64,000 bases of DNA from Candidatus Nitrosocaldus sp. Lineage in GTDB: Archaea; Thermoproteota; Nitrososphaeria; Nitrososphaerales; Nitrosocaldaceae. The notes beneath the pieces were generated by a model. That model saw nothing but the letters and a program-made list of their open reading frames with translations. It was not told where the DNA came from and did not search any database. The first letter of the stretch is position 1; the number at the start of each line of letters is the position of its first letter. A program made the translations under genes and the position numbers. Below, piece by piece: positions 37,292 to 45,598 of this stretch. The stretch spans positions 87,017 through 151,016 of the forward strand of contig JANWZS010000002.1 of assembly GCA_025054855.1 (NCBI GenBank). The letters run 5' to 3'.

Positions 37292-38698
37292 TCACTCAGC
37301 ATCAATACCCATCCCTCCCTTACCCATGTACCTCATAGCCCTTGAACCTATCACGCTCCTGCTCACCTTGAACGTCTCAAGCCCTGGTACTATGACCCTC
37401 ACCACTGGAATGCCAAGCCTCTCATCCGTGAGGTTGGCGACTATGACCATATCAAGCCCACTGCCCTTCAGCCTACCAAGCATGAACTCTATATCATCGA
37501 GTACATCACTGCTCTTCCTATCCCTTATGCTACCGTAACCCACGCTCCTGTTAGAGTGCATGAACTGCCATGCCTTGTTCTCTGCAGTATTACCCATCTC
37601 GTAGTTCATCCTCCTGAGATCGTCCCTCGCACCCTGTATGTTTGCTGCTCTGGTCTGCGATACCTCCGTTATAGCCCTTATGAGGGCTACATCCTTGTTT
37701 GGATGCGTACCATGGCCCTCGGCAAGGTAGCCATAATCGTGCGTGACCCACTGTATGCTGGTGGCAATGAACGTTGGTACCCCTATATCGGATGTTATAT
37801 CCTTGACTAGGAGTGGTATACCCTCCTGCTCGAACCTAGAGATAAGATACCTAGCGTAGGGGTCATCCACACCACTGAGATCGACCTCAGGGTACAGGTT
37901 CGGATCATCCACGTAGTGATGGTCTATATCCATCAGCCTGAGCCCATGCATCCTCAGCCTCTGTATGCTGCTCTTCAGTACATGGAAGTGCAGTACGCTG
38001 GACCTCAACTCGGCTATGCTCACGGCATCCCTCTCAACGACCTCGCATAGCGCCTGCAGTATAGCCTCCTCTATGCTGTTGCCAGATGCGAGACCGTTGC
38101 TATGAGAGTATAGGAACGGGTTGAGTACTCCACTCCTGCTGGCGACGATATCGTACCTTGTGAGTACAAGCCCAGCAGGTACCAGTATGCGCTCCCTGCT
38201 GATAAGATCGTAACCCTCTATGAAGTCCATCCTCATCCCATCCGTGTAGTTGGGGCTCACAGCCTCCACAACATCATCTGGGTGGAGTACATGCTCCCTA
38301 CCATGCTCCCTGATCATCTCTACCATGCTCCCCCGAACTACCCTCCTGCTACCAGTACCCCCATTGAAGAATACACTAGCCAATGCAGAGTAGCGCTCTA
38401 TGCTCTCCATGACAGCGCTGGCCTTGGCATGGTCCCTGCTGGGGCCCTTGCCACTGTACACCCAGATGTAGTCATCTGTACCAGGTAGAACTGCAGAGTA
38501 GTTCGGTATCCTGAGCATGTCCATATGTGTTATATCAGCCAGCCTTGTAACCCCTATGCTCCTTGCTATAGGTAGTGCCCTCCTGAGCGTATCCTTGACG
38601 TGCATGACCTTGGGCATATCATCAACATACCTCTGACCCCTCAACTCAAGCATGTATGATGCTGAGATCCCATGGTATTTATTCATAATGAGGTTCAT
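37292..38698 (-). CDS. ycaO: YcaO-family ATP-dependent cyclodehydratase/thioamide synthetase
   Basis: 468 residues. YcaO ATP-site motifs are intact: SAVMESIER (Sx3ExxER, residues 94-102), NSIEEAILQALCEVVERD (207-224) and RAITEVSQTRA (~340). YcaO enzymes phosphorylate a peptide backbone amide so that a Cys/Ser/Thr side chain or sulfide can attack, giving azolines or thioamides. No C-terminal Pro-rich tail is seen (ends GKGGMGIDAE), fitting TfuA-dependent thioamide types more than azoline types. Followed by tfuA and two permease genes; preceded on the same strand by a BASS-family transporter gene 90 bases away. Confidence 0.9.
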   Translation of the reverse strand: MNLIMNKYHGISASYMLELRGQRYVDDMPKVMHVKDTLRRALPIARSIGVTRLADITHMDMLRIPNYSAVLPGTDDYIWVYSGKGPSRDHAKASAVMESIERYSALASVFFNGGTGSRRVVRGSMVEMIREHGREHVLHPDDVVEAVSPNYTDGMRMDFIEGYDLISRERILVPAGLVLTRYDIVASRSGVLNPFLYSHSNGLASGNSIEEAILQALCEVVERDAVSIAELRSSVLHFHVLKSSIQRLRMHGLRLMDIDHHYVDDPNLYPEVDLSGVDDPYARYLISRFEQEGIPLLVKDITSDIGVPTFIATSIQWVTHDYGYLAEGHGTHPNKDVALIRAITEVSQTRAANIQGARDDLRRMNYEMGNTAENKAWQFMHSNRSVGYGSIRDRKSSDVLDDIEFMLGRLKGSGLDMVIVANLTDERLGIPVVRVIVPGLETFKVSRSVIGSRAMRYMGKGGMGIDAE

Positions 38699-38734
38699 TC
38701 AGGTACCATGAATGGTGGATGGCATAATGGTTAG

Positions 38735-38791
38735 ATGGTGATGGTTATGATGGTTATGATGGTTATGATGGTTATGATGGTTATGATGTTA
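38735..38791. repeat. Tandem TTATGATGGT decamer array
   Basis: Five or so units of TTATGATGGT between ycaO and the end of the BASS transporter gene; the last unit runs into the transporter's stop codon. Copy number may vary among strains. It sits just before the ycaO start, where it could affect expression. Confidence 0.75.
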
Positions 38792-39751
38792 GCATGGCTC
38801 ATGCCTCCTCCCCGAGAGCCACCTTGCTATTATGGGCGCAGCTGCCATATGCATTATCCCGTAGAGCGCTGCAGGTACCCCCACCTCCTGACTCAACCCC
38901 GTTGTTGCTATAACGCCCAGGGTGACGGTGAACTCCTTCATGCTCAGGTTGTATATGGATACGGGTGCATCGGAGGCATCCCAGCGTAGTATCCTTGGTA
39001 TGGCATAGCCTGCGATCAGGGTAGCCCCAAAGTGGGCCATGGATGCTACCAATGCCAGGAGCAGTACATGCAATGGCTGTATGGATAGGAATGATGCAGC
39101 GAGAGCCCCTACTATGGCTACGGTGGGTAGCGCAGATAGGAGTGAGATTGCAGAGAATACTGCATCATACCTTGCGATAGCCTGTGGCCTAGCTGAGCGT
39201 ATGAGCGAGCCTACCACCACTGGTAGCATGACGGTCAAGAGCAGTGACTCGAACATCAGTACGTAATCCAGTTCTATCCATCTCCCAGCGAATATCAGCA
39301 CCATGACGGGCGAGACGAATGGGCTTGTGATGGTTGAGAGCATGAGGGTAGCTATGCCTAGAGCGGTATTGCCACCTGCAAGCTTTATCCATACTGGAGT
39401 GGTCTGCTCACTGGGCATCGCACCATGGAGCACCTGCCCGAGTGCGAGATCGGGCAGATCTGCCATGATATTGAAGAAGAGTAGTGCCAGAACGAAGCCT
39501 ATGGATGTGGAGAGGACGAACTGTGAGGATAGCATTATAGAGATCTTGGATGGTTTGACCCCTGACCTGAAGAGCTCCCTCATGGTTATCATAAGACCAG
39601 CAGACCCCATCATCCCTGCTAGGAATAATGGGATCAATGGGAGCAGGTACGCAAGAGATGCCTCTGGGAAGAGTATACCTATCACAAGCGAGCCTAGAAC
39701 CAGCCAGATGGCCTTGCTTATGACCGACCTGATGTACCCTGTTATAGACAA
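38789..39751 (-). CDS. BASS/ACR3-superfamily membrane transporter
   Basis: About 320 residues, ten or so membrane helices. The region SEQTTPVWIKLAGGNTALGIATLMLSTITSP has the family-typical polar crossing (GN/STI) of bile acid:sodium symporter relatives. The frame extends to ATG 39823, but TTG 39751 is preferred: GGAGGT lies 11 bases upstream and a TATA-like CTAAATAC lies ~40 bases upstream, so the longer N-terminus is unlikely. Substrate unknown (organic anions in the family). It is the first gene in a same-strand run leading to ycaO-tfuA. Confidence 0.75.
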   Translation of the reverse strand: MSITGYIRSVISKAIWLVLGSLVIGILFPEASLAYLLPLIPLFLAGMMGSAGLMITMRELFRSGVKPSKISIMLSSQFVLSTSIGFVLALLFFNIMADLPDLALGQVLHGAMPSEQTTPVWIKLAGGNTALGIATLMLSTITSPFVSPVMVLIFAGRWIELDYVLMFESLLLTVMLPVVVGSLIRSARPQAIARYDAVFSAISLLSALPTVAIVGALAASFLSIQPLHVLLLALVASMAHFGATLIAGYAIPRILRWDASDAPVSIYNLSMKEFTVTLGVIATTGLSQEVGVPAALYGIMHMAAAPIIARWLSGRRHEPC

Positions 39752-40218
39752 GTGAGTATCGTACCTCCAACCATAGGCATCAAACTGGCAGTATTTAGAC
39801 CTCGTGATGCTGTATGCAACCATCTACCATGCAGGAGATGCGTAGAACCAAACTGTAGCAGTATCGGATTGCACACCATCGGCATAATCACTCGTCACAC
39901 CTTTATCGTTTATACACGGACTCTATCCTCATCTCTTTCGCACCGTCTTCCATGATATCCCTATACCTACATGTCGTGTTGACTTACTTACTTCCTACCC
40001 ACTATACAACATATGCATGATCCCACTCGCCCCCCTGTACTTGTGGTTACGGCATCACGTACGATCAGACGATGAGTAGATCTGCAGTATTACATACCAA
40101 TGATACATCTTATTGCCCTGCAGCGCATCTGCTAACCCCTGATCATATGATGGATGCCCTTGCTGTGGTATGCACGCTGCATACGCATACTCTACATGCA
40201 TACAGGAGTTTTAATAAA
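39752..40218. other. Divergent intergenic region
   Basis: Holds the promoters of the BASS transporter (minus) and the NHLP-like peptide (plus). No other supported gene. I looked for a Cys-, Ser- or Thr-rich precursor peptide here and did not find one with a credible start. Confidence 0.45.
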
Positions 40219-40227
40219 CATTATATG
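40219..40227 (+). promoter_or_regulatory. TATA box of the NHLP-like peptide gene
   Basis: ATTATATG centred ~27 bases before ATG 40250, matching a leaderless archaeal promoter. A second A+T-rich stretch, TTTTAATAAA, lies just upstream (40209-40218). Confidence 0.5.
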
Positions 40228-40249
40228 TTGGTTGGATTCAACCATCCCA

Positions 40250-40438
40250 ATGGGCATGGAGGAGATAGATGCCAAGGAGCTCGAGGTACTCAACATGATA
40301 TTCCTAGAGGCTGCAAAGAACCCAGAGTTCAGGAAGGCACTACTCAATGAGCCAGCGAAGGCACTCGCAAAGTACGATATACCAGATAGTCTGAAGGAGA
40401 TGGTTATAAGAACGATACAGGGGCAGGAACAGCTCTAG
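40250..40438 (+). CDS. Small NHLP/Nif11-leader-like protein
   Basis: 62 residues (ATG 40250; ATG 40256 also possible). The sequence LNMIFLEAAK followed by NPEFRKALLNEPAKALAKY closely follows the nitrile-hydratase-leader/Os1348 leader pattern of RiPP precursors (D/N-P-x-F-R-x-x-L-L-x-x-P-x-x-A-L-x-x-Y). After the leader-like part only SLKEMVIRTIQGQEQL follows; there is no Cys, Gly-Gly site or heterocycle-ready core. It is divergent from the BASS-YcaO-TfuA run, ~500 bases from the transporter start. It may be a leader-only helper protein, a precursor that lost its core, or unrelated. Confidence 0.6.
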   Translation: MGMEEIDAKELEVLNMIFLEAAKNPEFRKALLNEPAKALAKYDIPDSLKEMVIRTIQGQEQL

Positions 40439-40488
40439 CATTCGTAGAGAGGAAGTTTTATAACAAATCTCATACTAATATACAGCAG

Positions 40489-41136
40489 ATGGGTAATCTG
40501 CTACGTAGACGCAGTATACTCATGGCTATCAGCATACTGCTTGGAGCATCATGCACTATCATACTACTACTCATCATCGTACCAAGTATACCAGCAGCGT
40601 CGAGTGTTAGCGATACTGAGGGTGATGCATATGCACTACCCCTCTTCCCCAACAAACCTGTCCCAGTGGCCAGGGGCTACCATGATATAGTTGGTGCTGG
40701 TGTGGAGAGGATCGATGGTGGGTTACTGCTCAGCATAGAACTTGCAGATGGTCTAGAGCATTATGGGGATGGGTATGAGGTAGTGTACATATGGAGTATA
40801 GAGTACATGACTGCATCGCTCCAGAAGAGGGAGTACAAGGTGGTCATACCGTACTTCCCTGAGGAGCAGGGTCTCAACGTTCAGGGTTGGTACCTTGCTG
40901 TGTTCGATGCCAGTAGTAACAGATGGTTGGTCCCCATGCTGAAGATAGATGGTGTAAGGGGTAATGCCATAGATATCGACCTGGATGCTAGGGTTATAGG
41001 GAGCCCAGTGATATTCTGGTGGAGTGTAGATGTCATGGTCAACGTTGATACAGCAACGCATGCACAGCCAGACTACCTGATGGACTCCATACCAGATCGT
41101 GGCAAGGGTTTATTCTCACCGCTCTCATTCAGATAG
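40489..41136 (+). CDS. Exported protein, unknown
   Basis: 215 residues. A basic N-terminus and long hydrophobic segment (~8-35, ending PAASS) give a signal or anchor. The mature part is beta-rich (GLLLSIELADGLEHYGDGYE, VVYIWSIEY, YKVVIPYFPEEQ) without a recognised domain; the pattern suggests a jelly-roll type of outer-surface domain. It is followed after 10 bases by the exported BNR-repeat protein gene, so the two probably form an operon of cell-surface proteins. Confidence 0.6.
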   Translation: MGNLLRRRSILMAISILLGASCTIILLLIIVPSIPAASSVSDTEGDAYALPLFPNKPVPVARGYHDIVGAGVERIDGGLLLSIELADGLEHYGDGYEVVYIWSIEYMTASLQKREYKVVIPYFPEEQGLNVQGWYLAVFDASSNRWLVPMLKIDGVRGNAIDIDLDARVIGSPVIFWWSVDVMVNVDTATHAQPDYLMDSIPDRGKGLFSPLSFR

Positions 41137-41146
41137 ATGAGGATGA

Positions 41147-42544
41147 ATGATGATAAGGGATAGAAGATTGGTAGCATTACTCATCTCCTCCCTGCTAGTG
41201 TATGCTGTGATGCAGTACGTGGGTATAGGGGTGATACCATTGCGCTCTATAATAGAAGGGGGAGGAGGAGGGGGTGGAGACTTGCTAGTAAACGATCCCA
41301 TGCTCAAGGCAGATGTAGCCATGGCAGTAGAGGGCTCTAGCGTGTACATAGCATGGTATGACTCAGCAAGAGAAGCTGTTATGCTCAGAGCAAGTGATGA
41401 TGGTGGATCATCGTTCAGGGACCCCATACTGGTCAGTAGCACTGAGGGGGTGGGTGATGTGAGGGTGAGGGGTATAGTAGCTAGGGGCTCCTATGTGAAC
41501 GTACTATGGAGTGGGGAGGTGGATGGACAGTACGATATCTTCCTGAGCAACAGCAACGATGGCGCTTACACATTCTCAACCATGAACCTGAGCAGCAACG
41601 ATGGCGACTCTGGATATCCAGTCATGGATGCCAGTGGGCCAATGGTATACGTCGCATGGGTAGACCTTACATACGGTAACAGTGAGGTAGTGTTAAGGGT
41701 GAGCACTGATGGTGGATCAACCTTCTCTGATCCAGTGAATGTAAGCAACAGCCCTGGAGAGTCTGAGGCACCAGTGCTGGTCGCTGAGGGCTCTAGCGTG
41801 TACATGGCATGGCATGACAACTCCCATGGTAAGTTTGCAGTGATATTCAGGGCAAGCCATGACAATGGCAGTACATTCTCCTCACCATTTGTACTCAGCA
41901 GTGTTGGTGCCGATGCTGGCTTTGCATCAATGGATGCCGATGGTAGCAGTGTATACATCGTATGGATGGGTAATGATAGTAGTAGCAGTGATGCTGATTC
42001 TACTACTACTACTGATGATGGTTACAACATATACATGAGGTATAGCAATGATGGTGGCAGGAGTTTCACAGACGCAATGGGCATAGGCAAGGGTAGGGCG
42101 CCTATAGTGAAGGCTGATGGGCCATTAGCATGTATGGTATGGATTGGGGATGACGCACTTTACGCTTCGAGCATGCATGGTGAGTATATAAGAGATGCCA
42201 TGAGAGTTGCTATGTATGAGCATACTTCAGTTAGGAGCGTTATACTCGATGTGGAAGGTAATGATGTGAGCATACTCATACTGAGCGATGGGGCTGGTGG
42301 GACAAGGGGGAGCAGTGTAGTGTATGTAGGTAGCAGGGACTCTGGCCTCACATTCTCCATGTCAAGTAAGGTTACAGATGGTGGAGCGGTAGATGATGTG
42401 AGTATGTTGAGCAAGGGCAGAGGGGTGTACATAGCATGGAGCGAGAAGGTGTGCACGAATCCTGAATGTACTCATGTGAGGCTGAGTTACCACTTTGGCA
42501 AGAGTAACGATGGTGGTCATCAGTTTATAATGAAGGGCATCTAG
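41147..42544 (+). CDS. Exported BNR/Asp-box repeat protein, sialidase-like propeller
   Basis: 465 residues. An N-terminal hydrophobic signal (~8-30) is followed by a Gly run (~40-48). Asp-box repeats recur every ~50-60 residues: SDDGGSSF, SNDGAYTF, STDGGSTF, SHDNGSTF, SNDGGRSF and SNDGGHQF, each after a VYIAW-type strand. This is the pattern of a six-bladed beta-propeller as in sialidase-related secreted proteins. No catalytic Arg triad is evident, so a binding role is as likely as hydrolysis. A Ser/Thr/Asp-rich insert lies near 285. Same repeat type as the gene at 60732. Confidence 0.78.
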   Translation: MMIRDRRLVALLISSLLVYAVMQYVGIGVIPLRSIIEGGGGGGGDLLVNDPMLKADVAMAVEGSSVYIAWYDSAREAVMLRASDDGGSSFRDPILVSSTEGVGDVRVRGIVARGSYVNVLWSGEVDGQYDIFLSNSNDGAYTFSTMNLSSNDGDSGYPVMDASGPMVYVAWVDLTYGNSEVVLRVSTDGGSTFSDPVNVSNSPGESEAPVLVAEGSSVYMAWHDNSHGKFAVIFRASHDNGSTFSSPFVLSSVGADAGFASMDADGSSVYIVWMGNDSSSSDADSTTTTDDGYNIYMRYSNDGGRSFTDAMGIGKGRAPIVKADGPLACMVWIGDDALYASSMHGEYIRDAMRVAMYEHTSVRSVILDVEGNDVSILILSDGAGGTRGSSVVYVGSRDSGLTFSMSSKVTDGGAVDDVSMLSKGRGVYIAWSEKVCTNPECTHVRLSYHFGKSNDGGHQFIMKGI

Positions 42545-42646
42545 TCATCAATATATTGCAACTGAAGTTCTTATCTGCTATAATATGTATATACATCGTG
42601 AATAAAAGACCAAAAAGCCAAAATATAAGTAGGGATAACTAATCTA

Positions 42647-42946
42647 GTGCAGAGAAGGACGTCCACAGAGATAAGCGGGCTCATACTCCTACTCCTCAAG
42701 GATGGGCCACAGAAGAAGACGTGGATAAAGAAGAGGTTGAAGATAGATAACAGAACGCTCACCAGATGCCTCGATACATTAGCAAAGCACAGGTTGCTGA
42801 CCATCTCTGATGAATACATAGAGATCACAGCTAAAGGACTTCGCTTCACAGAGATATACAAAGAGTTTATACAGCTTCTAGATAAGACCGACGATGGAAC
42901 AGGTATGAGGAGGAGGAAGAAGGAGAAGAAAGAGAGAGTATCATAG
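42647..42946 (+). CDS. Winged-helix DNA-binding protein, ArnR1-like
   Basis: 99 residues starting with GTG, directly after a TATA box (AAAATATAAG, 42619-42628), so leaderless. The winged helix is visible as STEISGLILLLLKDG, KTWIKKRLKIDNRTLTRCLD and ITAKGLRFTEIYKEF. A Lys/Arg-rich tail (MRRRKKEKKERVS) follows. Such small regulators are numerous in Thaumarchaeota. Two further relatives lie at 45599 and 56868. Confidence 0.75.
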   Translation: MQRRTSTEISGLILLLLKDGPQKKTWIKKRLKIDNRTLTRCLDTLAKHRLLTISDEYIEITAKGLRFTEIYKEFIQLLDKTDDGTGMRRRKKEKKERVS

Positions 42947-43357
42947 GTAGATACGATACTGCTGGTGCCTTTGGATGGATTATCAATTACTGACCTGTCT
43001 CTAGGCTGTAATGCCTATACCATTCATGTTCATGCCGTATCATCCTATTGGTTCATACTGCGGTTGGATTAGCATGTAGAATCTGTACTCCTCTATCATG
43101 TCATGGTATGGTAGTATGGTCTATCACCTGCTAGCGAGGTAGTGAACCTTACCTTGATACGCAACATGCGTACATTTTTGCTTTATAACAACATCCGCAA
43201 TTGTTATCAGTACCAGTTGCCTTCCCTATCAATACAGTGAGCAATATGCTATGCTTCTCACCCTGCCAATCATCTGCAATCCAAGCAAACACGATTCATC
43301 CTCCTTATCATGCTCCCTCAATATGCCATAACAAGGTCACTCCACTCCTGCCTCTAG
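42947..43357. other. Intergenic, no gene seen
   Basis: About 410 bases with no supported frame. It adjoins the HsdM remnant and may hold eroded restriction-modification DNA. Confidence 0.4.
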
Positions 43358-43837
43358 TTACCCATACACTACCTTCAACCCCTTGCCATCAAACTCATAC
43401 CTGTTGAAGAGCTCAACCAGACGCCTCAGCAGATCCCTATTCTCCTGATTCCCCGTGAACTCCATAAAGTCGACCCTGTTTATGACGCCTTGAAGTTCAG
43501 GGTTACGCTTCGCTATCTCATTTATCGCATTAGCCAGATTGCTTGGGAGATTACCCACATCCTTGGTAGCCTCATCCCACATGCATGATCTTGGGATATA
43601 CACGTTGTAGTAATCTGGTTGCTCCAGTTCTTCCTCTATCTGCTTGGCACTCAATCCCTTATCCTTAAGCATCCTCCCAACCTCTTCCCGCTCGCTGCTC
43701 ACCTTGTCGCTGAGCCTCTTGAGGAATAACAGGACGAGTATGAACTCGTAATCTACAGCAGTCCTTATTATGTCTGCTGCATCATCAACGAGTTTTATGA
43801 GCTCATCCTTGCTGATAGGTCTCTTGAAGTAATGCAT
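43358..43837 (-). pseudogene. hsdM: HsdM N-terminal remnant (type I restriction-modification)
   Basis: 159 residues covering only the helical N-terminal domain of the type I DNA methylase: DELIKLVDDAADIIRTAVDY, VLLFLKRLSDK, VYIPRSCMWDEATK and LVELFNRYEFDG. The frame stops right where the S-adenosylmethionine-binding methyltransferase domain (NPPF/Y motif) should follow, and no hsdS or hsdR gene is nearby. The frame itself is intact, so a free-standing N-terminal protein cannot be excluded, but loss of the remainder is the simpler reading. Confidence 0.7.
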
Positions 43838-44384
43838 AGCCTAATCCCCCTATGCAATGATTTAAACCTAATCATCGCTATAAGCAATAGTGGAAGAATC
43901 ACAGCCCATCTATTGCTTATTTATAACCTAAGCCCATAACCACCTTCTGTTACAGGCATATAACTAACTAACAACTCTCCTCCTGCCTCTCTGCTTGCTG
44001 CTTCTGGTATAGTTAGCATATATGGCCAACTGGCAAGTCCCCTACATTTTAATAATTACTCAATATCATGATGCATCCCTCTCTCCTCATCTTTGATAAC
44101 GTTATACCCTTCCACATCTTCTGCCCTCTAGTTGGCCATACCCTGTGGTGAGTAGGTATGCTATTAACGCCATAGCAGGCTTTTACCACTCATGCTCTTT
44201 GCTGATTCCAGTTAACGATAATCTTCCTACTCCTAATAGGCCAGACCCTTCTAGTAGTAGGATCATGGAGTGCATATGCCTTCCATCTTGATGCTTGATC
44301 AAACGGGTATACCCTTTGCCATGCACCACTCTACATACCTACCTATACCTATACATAACAGCATCACTTCCTAAATAGTGGTGG
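43838..44384. other. Intergenic with an inverted repeat
   Basis: No supported gene in ~550 bases. TATGGCCAACT (44021-44031) and its reverse complement (44130-44140) form an 11-base inverted repeat 98 bases apart, possibly a mobile-element scar beside the HsdM remnant and tRNA pair. Confidence 0.4.
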
Positions 44385-44498
44385 TGGGCCGGATGGGATT
44401 CGAACCCACGACCTCTACCTTGCACTCGGCAATTAGGTTATCAGCCGAGGCAATTCGGTTATCAGCCGAACGCTCTAGCCAGGCTGAGCTACCGGCCC
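44385..44498 (-). tRNA. tRNA-Ile(GAU) with a ~39-nt intron
   Basis: Acceptor GGGCCGG/CCGGCCC, D-arm GCTC/GAGC, anticodon stem TTCGG/CCGAA with loop CTGATAA (GAU), T-arm GTGGG-TTCGAAT-CCCAT, discriminator A. Between the anticodon stem and variable loop lie ~39 extra bases that fold into a hairpin (TTGCCTCGGC with GCCGAGTGCAA), as in BHB introns at non-canonical sites. The total of 114 bases leaves a normal 75 when removed. A 21-base tandem duplication spans the anticodon arm and intron (44428-44469). Confidence 0.85.
44428..44469 (-). repeat. Tandem 21-bp duplication inside tRNA-Ile
   Basis: Two adjacent copies, TCGGCTGATAACCGAATTGCC and the same with one G-to-T change. The first copy is the anticodon arm, the second lies in the intron. 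Confidence 0.85.
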
Positions 44499-44576
44499 TA
44501 GGCTATCTTGCCTAGACCCATTTAAAAATCGCACTATAAAGACTTAAATCATGATCGTGGGATGAGAGGATACTAT

Positions 44577-44689
44577 GGGCCGGTAGTTCAGCGGTAGAAT
44601 GTCCGCCTTGCACGCGGATGGTCCTGCACGTGCAACGGTAGCACGTCGGGATCAGCGAGAGGTCGCGGGTTCGAATCCCGCCCGGTCCA
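44577..44689 (+). tRNA. tRNA-Ala(UGC) with a ~41-nt intron
   Basis: Acceptor GGGCCGG/CCGGTCC, anticodon stem TCCGC/GCGGA with loop CTTGCAC (UGC), T-arm GCGGG-TTCGAAT-CCCGC, discriminator A. About 41 extra bases follow the anticodon stem and fold as TCCTG/CGGGA plus ACGTGC/GCACGT, a BHB-like hairpin at the anticodon-stem/variable-loop boundary rather than 37/38. The length without it is a normal 72. Divergent from the intron-bearing tRNA-Ile 78 bases away. Confidence 0.85.
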
Positions 44690-44848
44690 TAAATCATACC
44701 AATGCCTTTCGTACCATCACTCCTCCTGAAATCTACAGGTGGTATGATGGATATTAGATAAACCTACACTATATTGATACGATACATGTATTTAATACAT
44801 ATTGTAGTGAACGAAGGGTTTAAGTACACAATACTGTAAACTACTACC

Positions 44849-44989
44849 ATGTGCCATGTAGTGAGATGTGAGGTATGCGGAGCGTTAATGGAGTATGAGG
44901 ATTACTATACACATAGCAAGGTCTGCAGACCTGAGACGGAGAAGGTTGAATCAGTAGAGGTAAAGCCTCCCGTAAAGAGGAGGAGGTAG
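44849..44989 (+). CDS. 46-residue zinc-finger-like protein
   Basis: Reads MCHVVRCEVCGALMEYEDYY, then THSKVC and a Lys/Arg tail ending KRRR. CxxC (CEVC) plus HxxxC (HSKVC) can make one zinc finger. A TTTAAGTA element lies ~30 bases before the ATG, so leaderless expression is likely. A small DNA- or RNA-binding protein is the natural guess; no family is identified. Confidence 0.55.
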   Translation: MCHVVRCEVCGALMEYEDYYTHSKVCRPETEKVESVEVKPPVKRRR

Positions 44990-45234
44990 AGAGGGAGAGG
45001 GCGGAGATATATCAGGCCATATTTTTATTATTATGATTATGATGGTTATGAGCAGTGGTTATTGATCGGGCTGGATGGCTACTAACTAGCGTCTATACGT
45101 ATGGCAGTTGCATGATGTTCTGCTGTTCAATTCGAGAGGCTCATGCAGAGCCAGTATATGAAAAGGTAGAGGATGTTCGTTATTGATGGATAGAGGATGG
45201 ATGCAGGGCGTAACTGCTGTTACTGCTGGAAGGA

Positions 45235-45543
45235 TCACACCTCCACGTATACAGCATCCCCATCCACACTGACCTTGTACACCTTCAGTGGTTTGAGCTT
45301 CACGGGGAACTGCACCAGCTCACCAGTAGTAACATCCCATACCGCTCTGTGCCATGGACACGTGATATGCCTCCCGCTAATCCTACCTTCGTGCAGATTT
45401 GCACCAGCGTGGTTACATATATCGGATACGGCATAGTACTTGCCATCCACGTTCGCCAACAGTACATCATTACCATTCACCTGCACGTACTTCACCCTCC
45501 CACTGGGCAGCTCATCCCTCCTACAGGCTAGGACCCTACCCAT
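45235..45543 (-). CDS. Rieske-type [2Fe-2S] ferredoxin
   Basis: 102 residues from ATG 45543 (MGRVLACRRDELPSG). The Rieske ligands are complete: CNHAGANLHEG (Cys-x-His) and CPWHRAVWDVTTGE (Cys-x2-His). No membrane segment, so it is a soluble Rieske ferredoxin that carries electrons, for example to an oxygenase or nitrite-reductase-like partner not in this window. The frame runs further upstream, but the start chosen fits the domain edge. Confidence 0.87.
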   Translation of the reverse strand: MGRVLACRRDELPSGRVKYVQVNGNDVLLANVDGKYYAVSDICNHAGANLHEGRISGRHITCPWHRAVWDVTTGELVQFPVKLKPLKVYKVSVDGDAVYVEV

Positions 45544-45598
45544 TGGACTACATCCAACACTCCTCCTATAAAATATTACTCTTGCTGGTAGAGGGAGG

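Noticed and set aside
38733..38791. The decamer array as a CRISPR or origin repeat
   Set aside because: Units are contiguous without spacers; too short for iterons and lacks replication genes nearby.
40072..40350. 92-codon plus frame upstream of the NHLP-like gene, considered as a precursor peptide
   Set aside because: Overlaps the better-supported gene in another frame and has no leader/core pattern.
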